64,000 nt of DNA from Paenibacillus pinistramenti (GCF_005869875.1 NZ_VAWG01000008.1:62001-126000); one strand, 5' to 3'; counted from the stretch's first letter, positions 49,851 through 59,515 are shown. The notes: generated by a model not told the origin, from the sequence alone. A program made the numbers and translations.

Positions 49851-50489
49851 ATGAAAATAGCATTATTTGGAGCAACGGGCACGATCGGGAGCCGCATCCT
49901 GCAGGAAGCGCTGCGGCGCGAGCACGAGGTGACCATGGTGGTCAGGGATCAGAACAAAATTGCCGGCATTACGCCGCATGAACGGCTGCATATCGCGACA
50001 GCCGATATTTTGCTGCCGGATACGGTGACGGAGGCTATCAGCGGGCAGGATGTTGTTATCAGCGCTTACGGACCGCGCTTTGGAGCGGAAGACGAGCTGC
50101 TGGAAGCGGCGCGTTCGCTTGTGGAAGCGGTGCGGAGAGCGCATGTTCACCGCCTGATCGTAGTGGGCGGCGCGGGAAGCCTTGAAACTCAGCCCGGCGT
50201 GATGCTGATGGATACCCCGGAATTCCCGGAGGAGATCAAGCCGCTGGCGCGCGCCCATGCCCAGGCTTATGAAATTTATAAGACTTCGGACATCGACTGG
50301 ACGTATTTGAGCCCGCCGCCTGTCATTGTGCCCGGGGAACGCACCGGCATGTTCCGGATCGGGACGACCCGGGTTATTCTCGACGAGCTCGACAACAGCC
50401 GGATTTCGGCCGAGGATTACGCCGCTGCCCTGCTGGACGAGGTGGAGGACGCCCAGTTTATCCGGGAACGCTTTACGGTAGCTTACTGA
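49851..50489 (+). CDS. NAD(P)-binding SDR-like oxidoreductase (YwnB/NmrA type)
   Basis: 212 aa atypical short-chain dehydrogenase with the nucleotide motif FGATGTIGSRILQEALRR (about 4-21), VISAYGP and VVGGAGSLETQPG. Members bind NAD(P) and act as flavin reductase-like or regulatory proteins. The Tyr-x3-Lys catalytic pair is not evident, as in other NmrA-like proteins. Followed 54 bp later by nnr. Confidence 0.87.
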   Translation: MKIALFGATGTIGSRILQEALRREHEVTMVVRDQNKIAGITPHERLHIATADILLPDTVTEAISGQDVVISAYGPRFGAEDELLEAARSLVEAVRRAHVHRLIVVGGAGSLETQPGVMLMDTPEFPEEIKPLARAHAQAYEIYKTSDIDWTYLSPPPVIVPGERTGMFRIGTTRVILDELDNSRISAEDYAAALLDEVEDAQFIRERFTVAY

Positions 50490-50543
50490 GCGAAGGAGCG
50501 TTGACGGCGGAAATATATGAAGCTCAGCTTAGGGGGAATCGCC

Positions 50544-52208
50544 ATGCGCATAGTCAATAAGGAGCAGATGCGGGCGCTTGACCGGGAGGCGATTGAAGGC
50601 CTGGGCATCCCGGCTCTGGTGCTTATGGAGAACGCCGGACGGGCGATTGCGGAGGAGGTCCTGAACCTGTGCCGCAGGCAGACTGGCCGACAGGGGAGCG
50701 AGGGACGCTTCCTCCGGGAGGAGCAGGCGGGCGGCTGCGGCTCAGCCCCGATCCGCCGCCCGGGCCGGTATGAGTACACCGGCAGAGACAAGCAGCGCTG
50801 GCTGATGCTGGCCGGCAAAGGCAACAATGGCGGGGATGCGGTTGTATGCGCCAGGCATCTGATTGCAGCCGGGATAGAGGCAGAGCTGCTGTACGCGGAC
50901 GATCCCGCGCAGCTTGCCGGCGACGCCGCGGTGCAGCGGGATATTGCGGAGCGGCTGGGCATCCCGTCTGCGGTGTACGAGCCGGGGCGGGGGTTCGACT
51001 TTGGCCGTTATACCGGCCTAGTCGACGGGCTGCTCGGCACCGGGAGCAGCGGGGCGCCGCGGGAGCGTTACGCGGCGCTTATCGGCGAAGCGGCCGGAAG
51101 CGGCCTGCCCGTTGTCGCGGCGGACATCCCGAGCGGGATCGACAGCGATACCGGCGAGGTGCCCGGCGCGTGCCTCCGGGCGGACGTGACGGCCGCGCTG
51201 GGGTTCTTGAAGGCCGGATTGACGCAGTATCCGGCCGCCGGGTACGCCGGCGAGGTCGTTGTCCGGGATATCGGCATCCCGGACATGCTGGCCGAGCAGG
51301 CGGGCATTAGCGCTTTCCTGCTGACGGAAAGCGTGCTGCGCAGCAGGCTGGGCGCCGATCCGGCTGAGGCGAGGAAGCCGGATGCGCACAAGGGCACCTA
51401 CGGCCATGTGCTGCTGGCCGGAGGCAGCCTGGCCATGGCCGGCGCGTGCCTGCTCGCCGGGCGCGCCGCCCTGCGCGGCGGCTGCGGCCTCGCGACGTGG
51501 GCGCTGCCCGCAGGGGCGCTGCCTCACGTGCTCGGCGCCGTGCCGGAGCTCATGCTGGCGCCGGCCGGCAGGGACGGCGCTGCGCACTGGAGCGCGGAAG
51601 CCGCAGCCGATGTGCTGCGGCTGCTGGAGACGCGCGACATGCTCGCCGCCGGGCCGGGGCTCGGCCGGTTTGACGGCGACGCCGCCTGGCTCCGCGCCCT
51701 ATGGCAGGGCGCGGACAAGCCGCTTGTCCTCGATGCGGACGCGCTGAATATCCTTGCGGCGGCGGACGGCCTGAAGGCCTGGCCGCGCCGGTCTGCGCCG
51801 ACCGTGCTGACGCCGCATCCCGGCGAGATGGCCCGCCTTGCCGGGATCCCTACGGCCGAGGTGCAGCGTGACCGCCTCGGCTTGGCCCGCCGCTTCGCGG
51901 CCGAGCACGGGGTGACCCTCGTGCTCAAGGGCGCCCGCACCGTCGTCGCGGCGCCGGACGGACGCGTCTTCGTGAACGCGTCCGGCAATCCCGGCATGGC
52001 GACCGGCGGCACGGGCGACGTGCTCACAGGCCTCATCGCCAGCCTGCTCGCCCAAGGCCAGGACGCCGCCTCGGCAGCCAGCCTCGGCGTCTATCTGCAC
52101 GGCGCCGCCGGAGACAAGGCGGCCGCCCTGCGCGGCGGCGCAGCCTCGCTGCTGGCCGGCGACCTGATCGAGGCGCTGCAGCCGGACTTCTTAGGCAGGC
52201 TGGACTGA
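50544..52208 (+). CDS. nnr: bifunctional NAD(P)HX epimerase / dehydratase
   Basis: 554 aa from ATG 50544 (GGGGG 7 bp upstream). The N-terminal YjeF domain (1-265) has VLMENAGRAIAEE, AGKGNNGGDAVVCARHL and ADIPSGIDSDTGEV. The C-terminal ribokinase-like dehydratase domain has HKGTYGHVLLAGG, AAGPGLGR, TPHPGEMARLAGI and NPGMATGGTGDVLTGL. It repairs hydrated NADH/NADPH. Odd: about 35 extra residues, Arg/Gly-rich (RRQTGRQGSEGRFLREEQAG), sit before the AGKGNNGGD loop. Very GC-rich codon use in the second half. Confidence 0.93.
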   Translation: MRIVNKEQMRALDREAIEGLGIPALVLMENAGRAIAEEVLNLCRRQTGRQGSEGRFLREEQAGGCGSAPIRRPGRYEYTGRDKQRWLMLAGKGNNGGDAVVCARHLIAAGIEAELLYADDPAQLAGDAAVQRDIAERLGIPSAVYEPGRGFDFGRYTGLVDGLLGTGSSGAPRERYAALIGEAAGSGLPVVAADIPSGIDSDTGEVPGACLRADVTAALGFLKAGLTQYPAAGYAGEVVVRDIGIPDMLAEQAGISAFLLTESVLRSRLGADPAEARKPDAHKGTYGHVLLAGGSLAMAGACLLAGRAALRGGCGLATWALPAGALPHVLGAVPELMLAPAGRDGAAHWSAEAAADVLRLLETRDMLAAGPGLGRFDGDAAWLRALWQGADKPLVLDADALNILAAADGLKAWPRRSAPTVLTPHPGEMARLAGIPTAEVQRDRLGLARRFAAEHGVTLVLKGARTVVAAPDGRVFVNASGNPGMATGGTGDVLTGLIASLLAQGQDAASAASLGVYLHGAAGDKAAALRGGAASLLAGDLIEALQPDFLGRLD

Positions 52209-52283
52209 AGCGCCTTGCTGTTTGTCCCAGACGCTTTTTCCCGTTTTGAATAAAACGGCGGCCTTTTGTCCAAGTTGAAGATA

Positions 52284-52331
52284 GTGACAGTGACAGTGAC
52301 AGTGACAGTGACAGTGACAGTGACAGTGACA
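52284..52331. repeat. (GTGACA)8 microsatellite
   Basis: Eight perfect copies of the hexamer GTGACA in the 570-bp gap between nnr and proS, upstream of the T-box leader. Besides this and the T-box the gap holds nothing I can name. Confidence 0.95.
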
Positions 52332-52439
52332 GCTCCAGCTATTGCTATTACCATTGCTATAACTGGCCTCCTGTCATCTTCCCATTGACGGAAGCGCCGG
52401 TAAGCGGTAAATTAAGCTATATTGAGGTTAATTCAAGCT

Positions 52440-52757
52440 TTAAACGGATCTCTGCGCTGCAGATTTCTATATTTCCACCAGCTGTGACCAAGCCATGAGG
52501 TTTAAACCCGCGTCGTTCAGAGAATAAGCCATTATCACGCTGAGAGGCTTTACGGCACGATTAGATCTCCCTACTTGCGAGCTGCGCCGGCTGCGTTAAT
52601 GCGGTCAGGCTGCCGGTTCATCCCCGTTACAGGATTCTGAGATTATGCCTGGCCTGCCGAAGATTGGCGGCCGCTGACCGGCTTGCCGGATGGCGGGGCA
52701 TAGAAATTAGGGTGGTACCACGAACGCATTCGTCCCTACGGAGATGCGTTCTTTTTT
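52440..52757 (+). promoter_or_regulatory. T-box leader of proS
   Basis: The T-box sequence AGGGTGGTACCACG (52709-52722) is intact, followed by the terminator helix. By position the leader senses uncharged tRNA-Pro. I could not assign the stem I specifier codon with certainty; CCT followed by A at about 52571-52574 is a candidate. The left boundary is approximate. Confidence 0.88.
52722..52757 (+). terminator. T-box terminator
   Basis: GAACGCAT / ATGCGTTC stem enclosing TCGTCCCTACGG, then TTTTTT; mutually exclusive with the T-box antiterminator. Confidence 0.9.
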
Positions 52758-52781
52758 ATTTTTATAAGGAGGAATTTTGGG

Positions 52782-54485
52782 ATGAGACAGGATAAGTTAT
52801 TGGTTCCAACATTGAGAGAAGCGCCAGGCGATGCGGAGGCGAACAGCCACAAGCTGCTGCTGCGCGGCGGTTATATCCGCCAGCTGGCGGCGGGGGTGTA
52901 CAGCTACCTGCCGCTTGGCTGGAGAGTGCTGAGAAAGGTGTCTAATATCGTGCGCGAGGAAATGGACCGCACAGGCGCGCAGGAGCTGCTGATGCCGGCC
53001 ATGCAGCCTGCCGAGCTGTGGGAGGAATCCGGCCGCTACCAGGTTTACGGACCTGAGCTGATCCGCCTGAAGGACCGCAACGACCGCGAATTTGCTCTTG
53101 GACCAACACATGAAGAGGTTATCACAACGCTGGTCCGCAATGATGTGAACTCTTACCGCAAGCTGCCGATGAACCTGTACCAGATTCAGACCAAATACCG
53201 CGACGAACGCCGTCCGCGTTTCGGACTGCTGCGCGGCCGCGAGTTTATGATGAAGGATGCCTACTCCTTTGACGTGAACTGGGAAGGACTGGACAAGGTC
53301 TATAAAGACATGTACAACGCGTACAGCCGGATTTTCACCCGGGTAGGGCTGGATTTCCGCGCGGTTGAAGCCAATGCGGGCTCCATCGGCGGCGAAGGCG
53401 AGAACCATGAATTTATGGCGCTGGCGGACATCGGCGAGGATACAATCGTAAGCTGTACGGCATGCGATTATGCGGCGAATCTGGAAAAAGCGGAAATCGG
53501 CTACACCGCAGCCGCTCGTAACGATGAAGGAGCACCTGCTTACGAGAAGCTTCATACGCCTGGCACCGGTTCGATTGCCTCGCTGTCCGAAGCTTTGAAC
53601 GTGCCAGCCGATCAGCTGGTCAAGACGATGATCTACGCAGCGGACGGCAAAGTGGTTGCCGTATTGATCCGCGGCGATCACGAGGTGAACGAGCTGAAGC
53701 TGCAGGATGCGCTTGGCACGGAGGATCTCCGCATGGCGGAAGGTGATGAAGTGGCGGCAGCAGGCTTTGTGTCCGGCTTTGCCAGCCCGGTCGGCCTGGA
53801 CGTCACTGTTATTGCTGACCGCGATGTCATGAACGTTGCCAGCTGGATTGTGGGCGCCAACGAGAAGGACTACCACCTGAAAAATGTAGTTCCAGGCCGT
53901 GACCTGACCATCACCAAGGTTGCGGATGTGCGCAACGCGGCAGAAGGCGACGTCTGCCCTCGCTGCGGCCAGCCGCTGCAGTTCCACAGAGGCATTGAAG
54001 TGGGCCACGTGTTCAAGCTGGGCACCAAATACAGCAAGGCTTTGGGCGCAACGTTCCTCGATCAGGAGGGCAAGTCCCAGACGATGATTATGGGCTGCTA
54101 CGGCATCGGCATCTCCCGCATCCTGTCCGCCATTACCGAGCAGCGCTCGGACGGCGGCAGCATGGTATGGCCGGTAAGCATCGCGCCATTCCATGTGCAT
54201 CTGATCCAGATTGCGGTGAAAGACGAAGCCCAGACCAAGCTGGCCGAGCAGCTCTATGAGCAGCTTCAGGCTGCCGGCATCGAGGTGCTGTATGATGACC
54301 GCGATGAACGCGCAGGCGTGAAGTTCAAGGATGCCGATCTGATGGGGATGCCGCTCCGGATTACGGTCGGCAAGCAGGCCGGCGAAGGTCTGGTGGAGTT
54401 CAAGAACCGCGCCGAGGACGTGAACGAGGTGTATACGGCTGAACAGGCCTTGGCCGAGGTCCTCCGATTCGTGAACGCGAAATAA
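52782..54485 (+). CDS. proS: prolyl-tRNA synthetase
   Basis: 567 aa bacterial-type class II enzyme. Motif 1 region ([24 protein letters not shown]), motif 2 ([25 protein letters not shown]), an editing insertion domain (about 235-390, YbaK-like, with [30 protein letters not shown]), motif 3 ([13 protein letters not shown]) and the anticodon-binding domain at the C-terminus ([21 protein letters not shown]). It charges tRNA-Pro and hydrolyses Ala-tRNA-Pro. Controlled by the T-box. Confidence 0.97.
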   Translation: MRQDKLLVPTLREAPGDAEANSHKLLLRGGYIRQLAAGVYSYLPLGWRVLRKVSNIVREEMDRTGAQELLMPAMQPAELWEESGRYQVYGPELIRLKDRNDREFALGPTHEEVITTLVRNDVNSYRKLPMNLYQIQTKYRDERRPRFGLLRGREFMMKDAYSFDVNWEGLDKVYKDMYNAYSRIFTRVGLDFRAVEANAGSIGGEGENHEFMALADIGEDTIVSCTACDYAANLEKAEIGYTAAARNDEGAPAYEKLHTPGTGSIASLSEALNVPADQLVKTMIYAADGKVVAVLIRGDHEVNELKLQDALGTEDLRMAEGDEVAAAGFVSGFASPVGLDVTVIADRDVMNVASWIVGANEKDYHLKNVVPGRDLTITKVADVRNAAEGDVCPRCGQPLQFHRGIEVGHVFKLGTKYSKALGATFLDQEGKSQTMIMGCYGIGISRILSAITEQRSDGGSMVWPVSIAPFHVHLIQIAVKDEAQTKLAEQLYEQLQAAGIEVLYDDRDERAGVKFKDADLMGMPLRITVGKQAGEGLVEFKNRAEDVNEVYTAEQALAEVLRFVNAK

Positions 54486-54495
54486 GGTTTACTAC

Positions 54496-54527
54496 AAATA
54501 ATATTCACTAGAAATAACATTCGCTAG
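54496..54527. repeat. 16-bp tandem duplication
   Basis: AAATAATATTCACTAG (54496-54511) and AAATAACATTCGCTAG (54512-54527), two mismatches, just after proS. Confidence 0.8.
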
Positions 54528-54597
54528 GTAAAAAGTTCATCAGCTGTAAGGTTCATTTAATAAATGATTAAGCAGCTGAATGGATCAATAATAGGCA

Positions 54598-54656
54598 AAC
54601 AAGGTGCAGCTTTCCCGGCTTTTCCCGGCAGGCTGCACCTTGTTTGTTTGTTCAAT
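54598..54656. terminator. bidirectional terminator
   Basis: 13-bp stem AACAAGGTGCAGC / GCTGCACCTTGTT followed by TGTTTGTT, between convergent proS and SDR genes. Confidence 0.82.
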
Positions 54657-54731
54657 GTCTTTTTCTCTTTCCGATTCTCGTTCCTTTTCCGTTTCCGTTT
54701 CTTTCTGCGTTTCTTTCTCCGTTTCCTTCTC
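54657..54731. repeat. polypyrimidine tract
   Basis: About 75 bp almost purely C/T on the + strand with repeating CGTTTC and TTTCTC units, right up to the stop of the SDR gene. Such tracts can form triplex DNA; no gene is encoded. Confidence 0.85.
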
Positions 54732-54732
54732 G

Positions 54733-55635
54733 TTACGTGGTCACCATCTGTCCGCCGTTCACATGCAGCACCTCGCCGGTTACGAAGGAGGAGCACTGCT
54801 CACTAGCGAGAAAAACATACGCCGGAGCCAGCTCGAACGGCTGGGCCGCGCGCTTCATCGGAATGTCGGCGCCGAAGGTTTTGACCCGTTCCGCAGAGAA
54901 GCTGGAAGGGATCAGCGGGGTCCAGACCGGACCCGGAGCGACGGCATTTACGCGAATGCCTTTGTCAACAAGCTGGAGGGCGAGGGAGCGTGTGAAAGAA
55001 ACGATCGCCCCCTTGGTGGAGGAATAATCGAGCAGCTCCTTTTCCCCTTTATAGGCAGTAACGGAGGCCGTATTGATGATGGCTGAGCCCGGCTTCAGGC
55101 AGGACAGCGCAGCCTGCACCATGAAGAAGAAGGACAGAATGTTGGTCTGATACGTCTGATACAGCTGCTCCTCCGATATGTGGGCGATGCTCTCCTGCGG
55201 ATACTGGACAGCATGGTTGTTCACCAGCACATCAAGTTTGCCGAAGGCAGAGACCGTCTGGTGAACAGCAGCTTGACAGTTGGCCTTCACACGCAGGTCA
55301 GTCTCCAGCAGCAGGCAGCGGCGGCCGAGCCGTTCAACCGCCTGTTTGGTCACCAGGGCATCGGATCTTTCGTACAGGTAGGCGATGGCGACATCTGCGC
55401 CCTCCTTGGCAAAAGCAACAGCCGCCGCCCGGCCGATCCCGCTGTCGCCGCCGGTGATGAGCGCTGTTTTGCCCTCCAGCTTGCCGCTGCCTTTGTAGGC
55501 CGGGTTGTCCCAGATCGGCAGGGGATTCATCTGGCTTTCGATGCCGGGCTGGCGCTCCTGGTGCTGGGGAGGGAAGGTGAGCATTTCTTCTCTGCATACG
55601 GTCTGGGAACCGTAGTAAGGATACATGGGAATCAT
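54733..55635 (-). CDS. SDR oxidoreductase, YhdF/YhxC-like
   Basis: 300 aa. Classical SDR with cofactor motif TGGDSGIGRAAAVAFAKEGAD, NNHAVQYP (NNAG variant), Ser in NTASVTAYKG, catalytic Tyr-x3-Lys as DYSSTKGA, and AVAPGPVWTPLIPSS. The ~45-residue N-terminal extension (QERQPGIESQMNPLPIWDNPAYKGSGKL) is typical of the general-stress SDR subgroup YhdF/YhxC. The alcohol or sugar substrate is unknown. ATG 55635. Confidence 0.9.
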   Translation of the reverse strand: MIPMYPYYGSQTVCREEMLTFPPQHQERQPGIESQMNPLPIWDNPAYKGSGKLEGKTALITGGDSGIGRAAAVAFAKEGADVAIAYLYERSDALVTKQAVERLGRRCLLLETDLRVKANCQAAVHQTVSAFGKLDVLVNNHAVQYPQESIAHISEEQLYQTYQTNILSFFFMVQAALSCLKPGSAIINTASVTAYKGEKELLDYSSTKGAIVSFTRSLALQLVDKGIRVNAVAPGPVWTPLIPSSFSAERVKTFGADIPMKRAAQPFELAPAYVFLASEQCSSFVTGEVLHVNGGQMVTT

Positions 55636-55863
55636 GAATCAAGCAGGCTCCTTTCTGGGCGCTTCCTATGGCCTAGGTATATGCGCAGGCCCGGTTAAAG
55701 GTGCGGACGGGACGGAGCCAGCAGCGCAGCAGCCTTCGACTTTCCCGGTCACATCGCTTATGATATTCTCAGGATCTTCCAGTACCTCAGGGCAATATTA
55801 GCTGCAGGGCAGATCTGGCAGCCATTCATTTTGACCTCATAATCTCTTAAGGAGGCTTCAGGT

Positions 55864-57651
55864 ATGATTGAATTTCCAAAACCGGATGTGGAGCAGTTTT
55901 TTCAAACGTATGTGATACGGGATTTTACGGTAACCCCGGATGAGAAACGGCTGATCTTCAGCAGCAATCTCAGCGGGCAGCCCAATCTGTGGGCGATGAA
56001 TCTGCCGCAGACGTACCCTATTCCGCTCACGTACAACAACCAGAATGTGAACGCGATTAAGGCGGACCCGAAGGGGAAGTTTATACTGGCCGGATTTGAC
56101 CGCGACGGGGATGAGAACTACCAGATCTACGCCCTTCCTCCGGAAGGCGGGGACCCGCTCAAGCTGATTGAAGGAGAGGCCGCCGATAAATTCTATCTGA
56201 TCGAGCTGTCGGAAGACGGGGAGCGCCTCTATTACACGACTTCCAAGGACAATGCCAACTATCTGAACTCCCGGCTGCTGAACCTGAAGACAGGGGAAGA
56301 CCGGCTGCTGTATACGGGCAAGGAGGCGCCGACCTTTCTGGAAGCTGTAAGCCCTGAAGAAGACCGGCTCGTCCTCGTCAAAATGTTTGCCAACACCCAT
56401 CAGCAGGCCTTTGTGCTGGAGAACGGGGAAGAAACCTGGGTGTCGCCTAATCCGGAGGCGGTTCAGACCAGCTACGGGTTTATTTTTACGGATAATGAGA
56501 CCTTGATCTACATAACCGATTTTGAAAGCGAATATGCTTATGTGATGCAGTACAGTCTGACTACGCGCGAATTCACCAGCCTGTGCCAGATCAGCGGCGA
56601 AGCGGTGACCGACATCAAATATCATAAAGAGTCGGGGCAGCTGTATATCTGGACCGAGAGAGGGACGGAGAACCGCATGTATGTCAAACCGCTGGAAGGC
56701 GGGGAGGCGGCTGCGGTTGAGCTGCCGGTTGACGTGGTCGAGAAAGCGGTCGTGGCCAAGTCGGGTACGGTCTACGTGCTGGGGCGTGGTGCGGTGCAGC
56801 CTTTTAATATTTACAGCTATACGGACGGAAAATGGACGGCGCTGACCCAGAACCGCGTCACCGGGCTTGCGCCGGAGGACCTGGTCTACCCTGAAGTTGT
56901 GCGTTATCCCTCCTTTGACGGTCTGGAGATTGAAGCGCTGCTGTTCAAGGCCAAGCCGGAGGCGGCGAACGGGTACACGATCTTCTGGCCGCACGGCGGG
57001 CCGCAGGCATCCGAAGGGAAGTTCTTCCGGGCCATGTTCCAGTTTATGCTCGCTTACGGCTACAACATCTTTGCCCCTAACTTCCGGGGAAGCACCGGCT
57101 ACGGCTCCGAATTTGTAAAAAGGGTCGAGGGCGACTGGGGCGAAGGCCCCCGCCTGGACTGTATAGCCGGCATGGAGTGGCTGTTTGACCAGGGTATCTC
57201 CAGCCGCGGGAAGCTGTTCGTCGTGGGCGGCAGCTACGGCGGCTACATGACGCTGCTGCTGGCCGGGCGCCATCCGGAATATTTCCGGGCGGCGGTGGAT
57301 ATTTTTGGACCGAGCAATCTCTTTACGTTCATGAATTCCGTGCCGGAGGACTGGAAGCCGGTGATGGAACGCTGGCTGGGCCATCCGGAGCGCGACAAAG
57401 AGCGGCTGACCAAGGATTCGCCGATCACCTATTTGAAGCAGATGGTGAACCCGATGCTGGTCATCCAGGGCGCTAACGATCCGCGCGTCGTCAAGGCCGA
57501 GTCCGACCAGATCGTAGCTGCGCTTAAGGAGCAGGGGACGGATGTGGAATATCTGGTATTGGACGACGAGGGGCACGGCTTCTCCAAGCGGAAGAACGAA
57601 ATCGCGGTGTACCGGCGCATGCTGGAATTTTTGAATAAGCATCGGGATTAA
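55864..57651 (+). CDS. S9-family serine peptidase (acylaminoacyl-peptidase-like)
   Basis: 595 aa. N-terminal beta-propeller (about 1-340) with TolB-like repeats (DEKRLIFSSNLSGQPNLWAM) and a C-terminal alpha/beta-hydrolase domain. The catalytic triad is visible: Ser in GGSYGGYMT, Asp in QGANDPRV, His in DEGHGFSK; the oxyanion region is PHGGPQASEG. No signal peptide, so cytosolic. Cleaves short peptides or acyl-amino acids. Ribosome site AAGGAGG. An antisense frame of nearly the same length is a coding shadow. Confidence 0.92.
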   Translation: MIEFPKPDVEQFFQTYVIRDFTVTPDEKRLIFSSNLSGQPNLWAMNLPQTYPIPLTYNNQNVNAIKADPKGKFILAGFDRDGDENYQIYALPPEGGDPLKLIEGEAADKFYLIELSEDGERLYYTTSKDNANYLNSRLLNLKTGEDRLLYTGKEAPTFLEAVSPEEDRLVLVKMFANTHQQAFVLENGEETWVSPNPEAVQTSYGFIFTDNETLIYITDFESEYAYVMQYSLTTREFTSLCQISGEAVTDIKYHKESGQLYIWTERGTENRMYVKPLEGGEAAAVELPVDVVEKAVVAKSGTVYVLGRGAVQPFNIYSYTDGKWTALTQNRVTGLAPEDLVYPEVVRYPSFDGLEIEALLFKAKPEAANGYTIFWPHGGPQASEGKFFRAMFQFMLAYGYNIFAPNFRGSTGYGSEFVKRVEGDWGEGPRLDCIAGMEWLFDQGISSRGKLFVVGGSYGGYMTLLLAGRHPEYFRAAVDIFGPSNLFTFMNSVPEDWKPVMERWLGHPERDKERLTKDSPITYLKQMVNPMLVIQGANDPRVVKAESDQIVAALKEQGTDVEYLVLDDEGHGFSKRKNEIAVYRRMLEFLNKHRD

Positions 57652-57690
57652 TGCGGCGCAGCCAGGTTTAATGCGGCACAGCCAGGCTTA
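57648..57690. repeat. 20-bp tandem duplication at the peptidase stop codon
   Basis: Units 57648-57667 and 57668-57687 (TTAATGCGGCGCAGCCAGGT and a copy differing at two sites); the peptidase stop TAA lies in the first copy. Confidence 0.85.
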
Positions 57691-57776
57691 GTGAAACGGC
57701 GGCGGAAGCTCTGCGTATATAGAACTAGAATCGCCGCGATTGGCGGCAGGATAGAATCCGGAAGGGGATAACGATA

Positions 57777-58574
57777 ATGAGTGCTCACGAAATTGATTAT
57801 GTAATTCATGGCGAGGAAATGCAGTGCGTGGAGGTGCAGCTCGATCCCGGCGAAAGCGTGGTTGCCGAGGCCGGCAGCTTTATGATGATGGACCCGGACA
57901 TCCGGATGGAGACCGTCTTTGGAGACGGCAGCAGCGGCGGCTCCGGGGGAGGTATGTTCGGCAAGCTGATGGGGGCCGGGCGCCGTCTGCTGACGGGCGA
58001 AAGCCTGTTTATGACGGTCTTCACGCATGCCGGCTACGGCGGCCGCCAGGCGGTTACTTTTGCAGCGCCTTACCCGGGAAAAATCATCCCGCTCGATCTG
58101 CTCCGCTACGGCGGCAAAATCATCTGCCAGAAGGATTCCTTCCTGTGCGCCGCCAAAGGCGTGTCGATCGGCATTGAGTTCCAGCGCAAGCTGGGCACGG
58201 GCTTCTTCGGCGGCGAAGGCTTCATCATGCAGAAGCTTGAAGGCGACGGCCTGGCCTTCGTACATTCCGGCGGCTATGTGATGGAGCGGGAGCTGGCGCC
58301 GGGCGAGGTGCTCCGATTGGACACCGGCTGTCTCGTTGCTTTTACCGCAGGCGTGGATTACGACATCGAGTTTGTCAAAGGGGTCAAGACCGCTCTGTTC
58401 GGCGGCGAAGGGCTGTTCTTCGCAACGCTGCGCGGCCCGGGCAAGGTGTGGGTGCAGTCCCTGCCGTTTAACCGGATGGCGGACCGCATCCTGTCGGCTT
58501 CCCGGTTCGGCGGAGGCAGACGGGAGGAAGGCAGCATCCTGGGCGGCCTCGGCGATTTGTTTGACGGAAAATAA
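57777..58574 (+). CDS. AIM24/TIGR00266-family protein
   Basis: 265 aa all-beta protein: [77 protein letters not shown] and [27 protein letters not shown]. This is the conserved order of the TIGR00266 family (PF01987), related to mitochondrial AIM24; function in bacteria is unknown. A Gly/Ser loop ([12 protein letters not shown]) interrupts the first repeat. Monocistronic with its own terminator. Confidence 0.92.
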   Translation: MSAHEIDYVIHGEEMQCVEVQLDPGESVVAEAGSFMMMDPDIRMETVFGDGSSGGSGGGMFGKLMGAGRRLLTGESLFMTVFTHAGYGGRQAVTFAAPYPGKIIPLDLLRYGGKIICQKDSFLCAAKGVSIGIEFQRKLGTGFFGGEGFIMQKLEGDGLAFVHSGGYVMERELAPGEVLRLDTGCLVAFTAGVDYDIEFVKGVKTALFGGEGLFFATLRGPGKVWVQSLPFNRMADRILSASRFGGGRREEGSILGGLGDLFDGK

Positions 58575-58615
58575 TAAGGCCGGACGCAGCGGTCCAGCCT
58601 TCATACGTATGACAA

Positions 58616-58655
58616 AAGACCGGCGGACTTCTGAAGAGTCTGCCGGTCTTCTTTT
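58616..58655. terminator. terminator after AIM24-like gene
   Basis: AAGACCGGCGGACT / AGTCTGCCGGTCTT stem with a 7-nt loop and CTTTTT. Confidence 0.88.
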
Positions 58656-58670
58656 TACTGTTTGCCGCCT

Positions 58671-58730
58671 TTTCAAGTCGCATCAAGCCGCGTCAAGCCG
58701 CATCAAGCCGCATCAAGCCGCATCATCCCG
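58671..58730. repeat. 10-bp tandem repeat (CATCAAGCCG)
   Basis: Six units with period 10 (three perfect CATCAAGCCG, three with one to three changes), ending at the base before the stop codon region of the DsbA-like gene. Period close to one helical turn. Confidence 0.9.
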
Positions 58731-58731
58731 C

Positions 58732-59424
58732 TTATTCCGCGTCCGCTTCCGCCTGTCCGATCGCGGCCTGCAGCTCGGCATAGTCCATGCTGCGCAGAAT
58801 TTTTCCGTTCACGAAGAAGGTCGGGGTGCCGTTCACGCCGTAGTAGCCGCCGATTTTATAATCCTCTTTCACTTGGTGCAGATAGGTGTGCTCGTTGACG
58901 TCCTGCTCGTAATGCTTCAGGTCGATGCCCTTCAGGTAATCCTTCCCGAACTGGATCAGATAAGACGGCGTCGCCCAAATTTCCGATTCCTTGCCCTGAT
59001 GCTGGTACATCTGCTCATAGAAGTTCCAGAACTCTTCATTGTTCTGCTTGTAGACCGCCTCACCGGCGGCTGCAGCCAGATAGGAATCCCGGTCCAGGAA
59101 GGCATAATTCATGAAGTAAAATTCAACTTTGCCGGTGTCGATGAACTCGCTCTTGAAAGTACTGAAATTCTGGGTGGTCCATTTCTTACACGCCGGGCAT
59201 TTGAAATCGCCGAATTCAATGACCTTGACTTTGGCGTCCGGATCGCCGAGATGAGGCTGGCGGTCGTATTGGAACCCGGTCACCACGATCGGTTCTTTGT
59301 CATCGGTGTAGTTCGGGAGCCCCTCCAGCACGGAGGACTGCTGCTGCCGGTTGAGAAAGATCAGGCTGCCGAACAGGATCAGCACCAGGAGCACGGCGAG
59401 GAAGAACAGATTTTTTTTGTTCAC
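58732..59424 (-). CDS. membrane-anchored DsbA-like thiol oxidoreductase
   Basis: 230 aa from GTG 59424 (GGAGGG 8 bp upstream). An N-terminal TM anchor (NLFFLAVLLVLILFGSLIFL) and an extracytoplasmic thioredoxin fold with active site CPAC (GDFKCPACKKWT), helical insert (AAAAGEAVYKQNNEEFWNFYEQMY) and cis-Pro loop NGTPTFFVNG. BdbD-like; it would form disulfides in exported proteins. A partner BdbC-type membrane oxidase is not nearby. Confidence 0.92.
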   Translation of the reverse strand: MNKKNLFFLAVLLVLILFGSLIFLNRQQQSSVLEGLPNYTDDKEPIVVTGFQYDRQPHLGDPDAKVKVIEFGDFKCPACKKWTTQNFSTFKSEFIDTGKVEFYFMNYAFLDRDSYLAAAAGEAVYKQNNEEFWNFYEQMYQHQGKESEIWATPSYLIQFGKDYLKGIDLKHYEQDVNEHTYLHQVKEDYKIGGYYGVNGTPTFFVNGKILRSMDYAELQAAIGQAEADAE

Positions 59425-59515
59425 GAAGATAACCCTCCACAATTGGAAATGATGGGCGTTATTATACCGGGCGCCGGGAGGGTTGTCTGTCACATTTTTA
59501 ACAATCAGCAGCGGG

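Noticed and set aside
52797-54200. 467-codon minus-strand frame antisense to proS
   Set aside because: Coding shadow of a highly conserved synthetase gene.
54557-54796. Minus-strand frame rich in Lys/Arg (RKKRRKKRKRK)
   Set aside because: It merely translates the polypyrimidine tract and a terminator; no start or ribosome site.
55858-57642. 594-codon minus-strand frame antisense to the S9 peptidase
   Set aside because: The plus strand has the full propeller and catalytic triad; the antisense product shows no recognisable domain.
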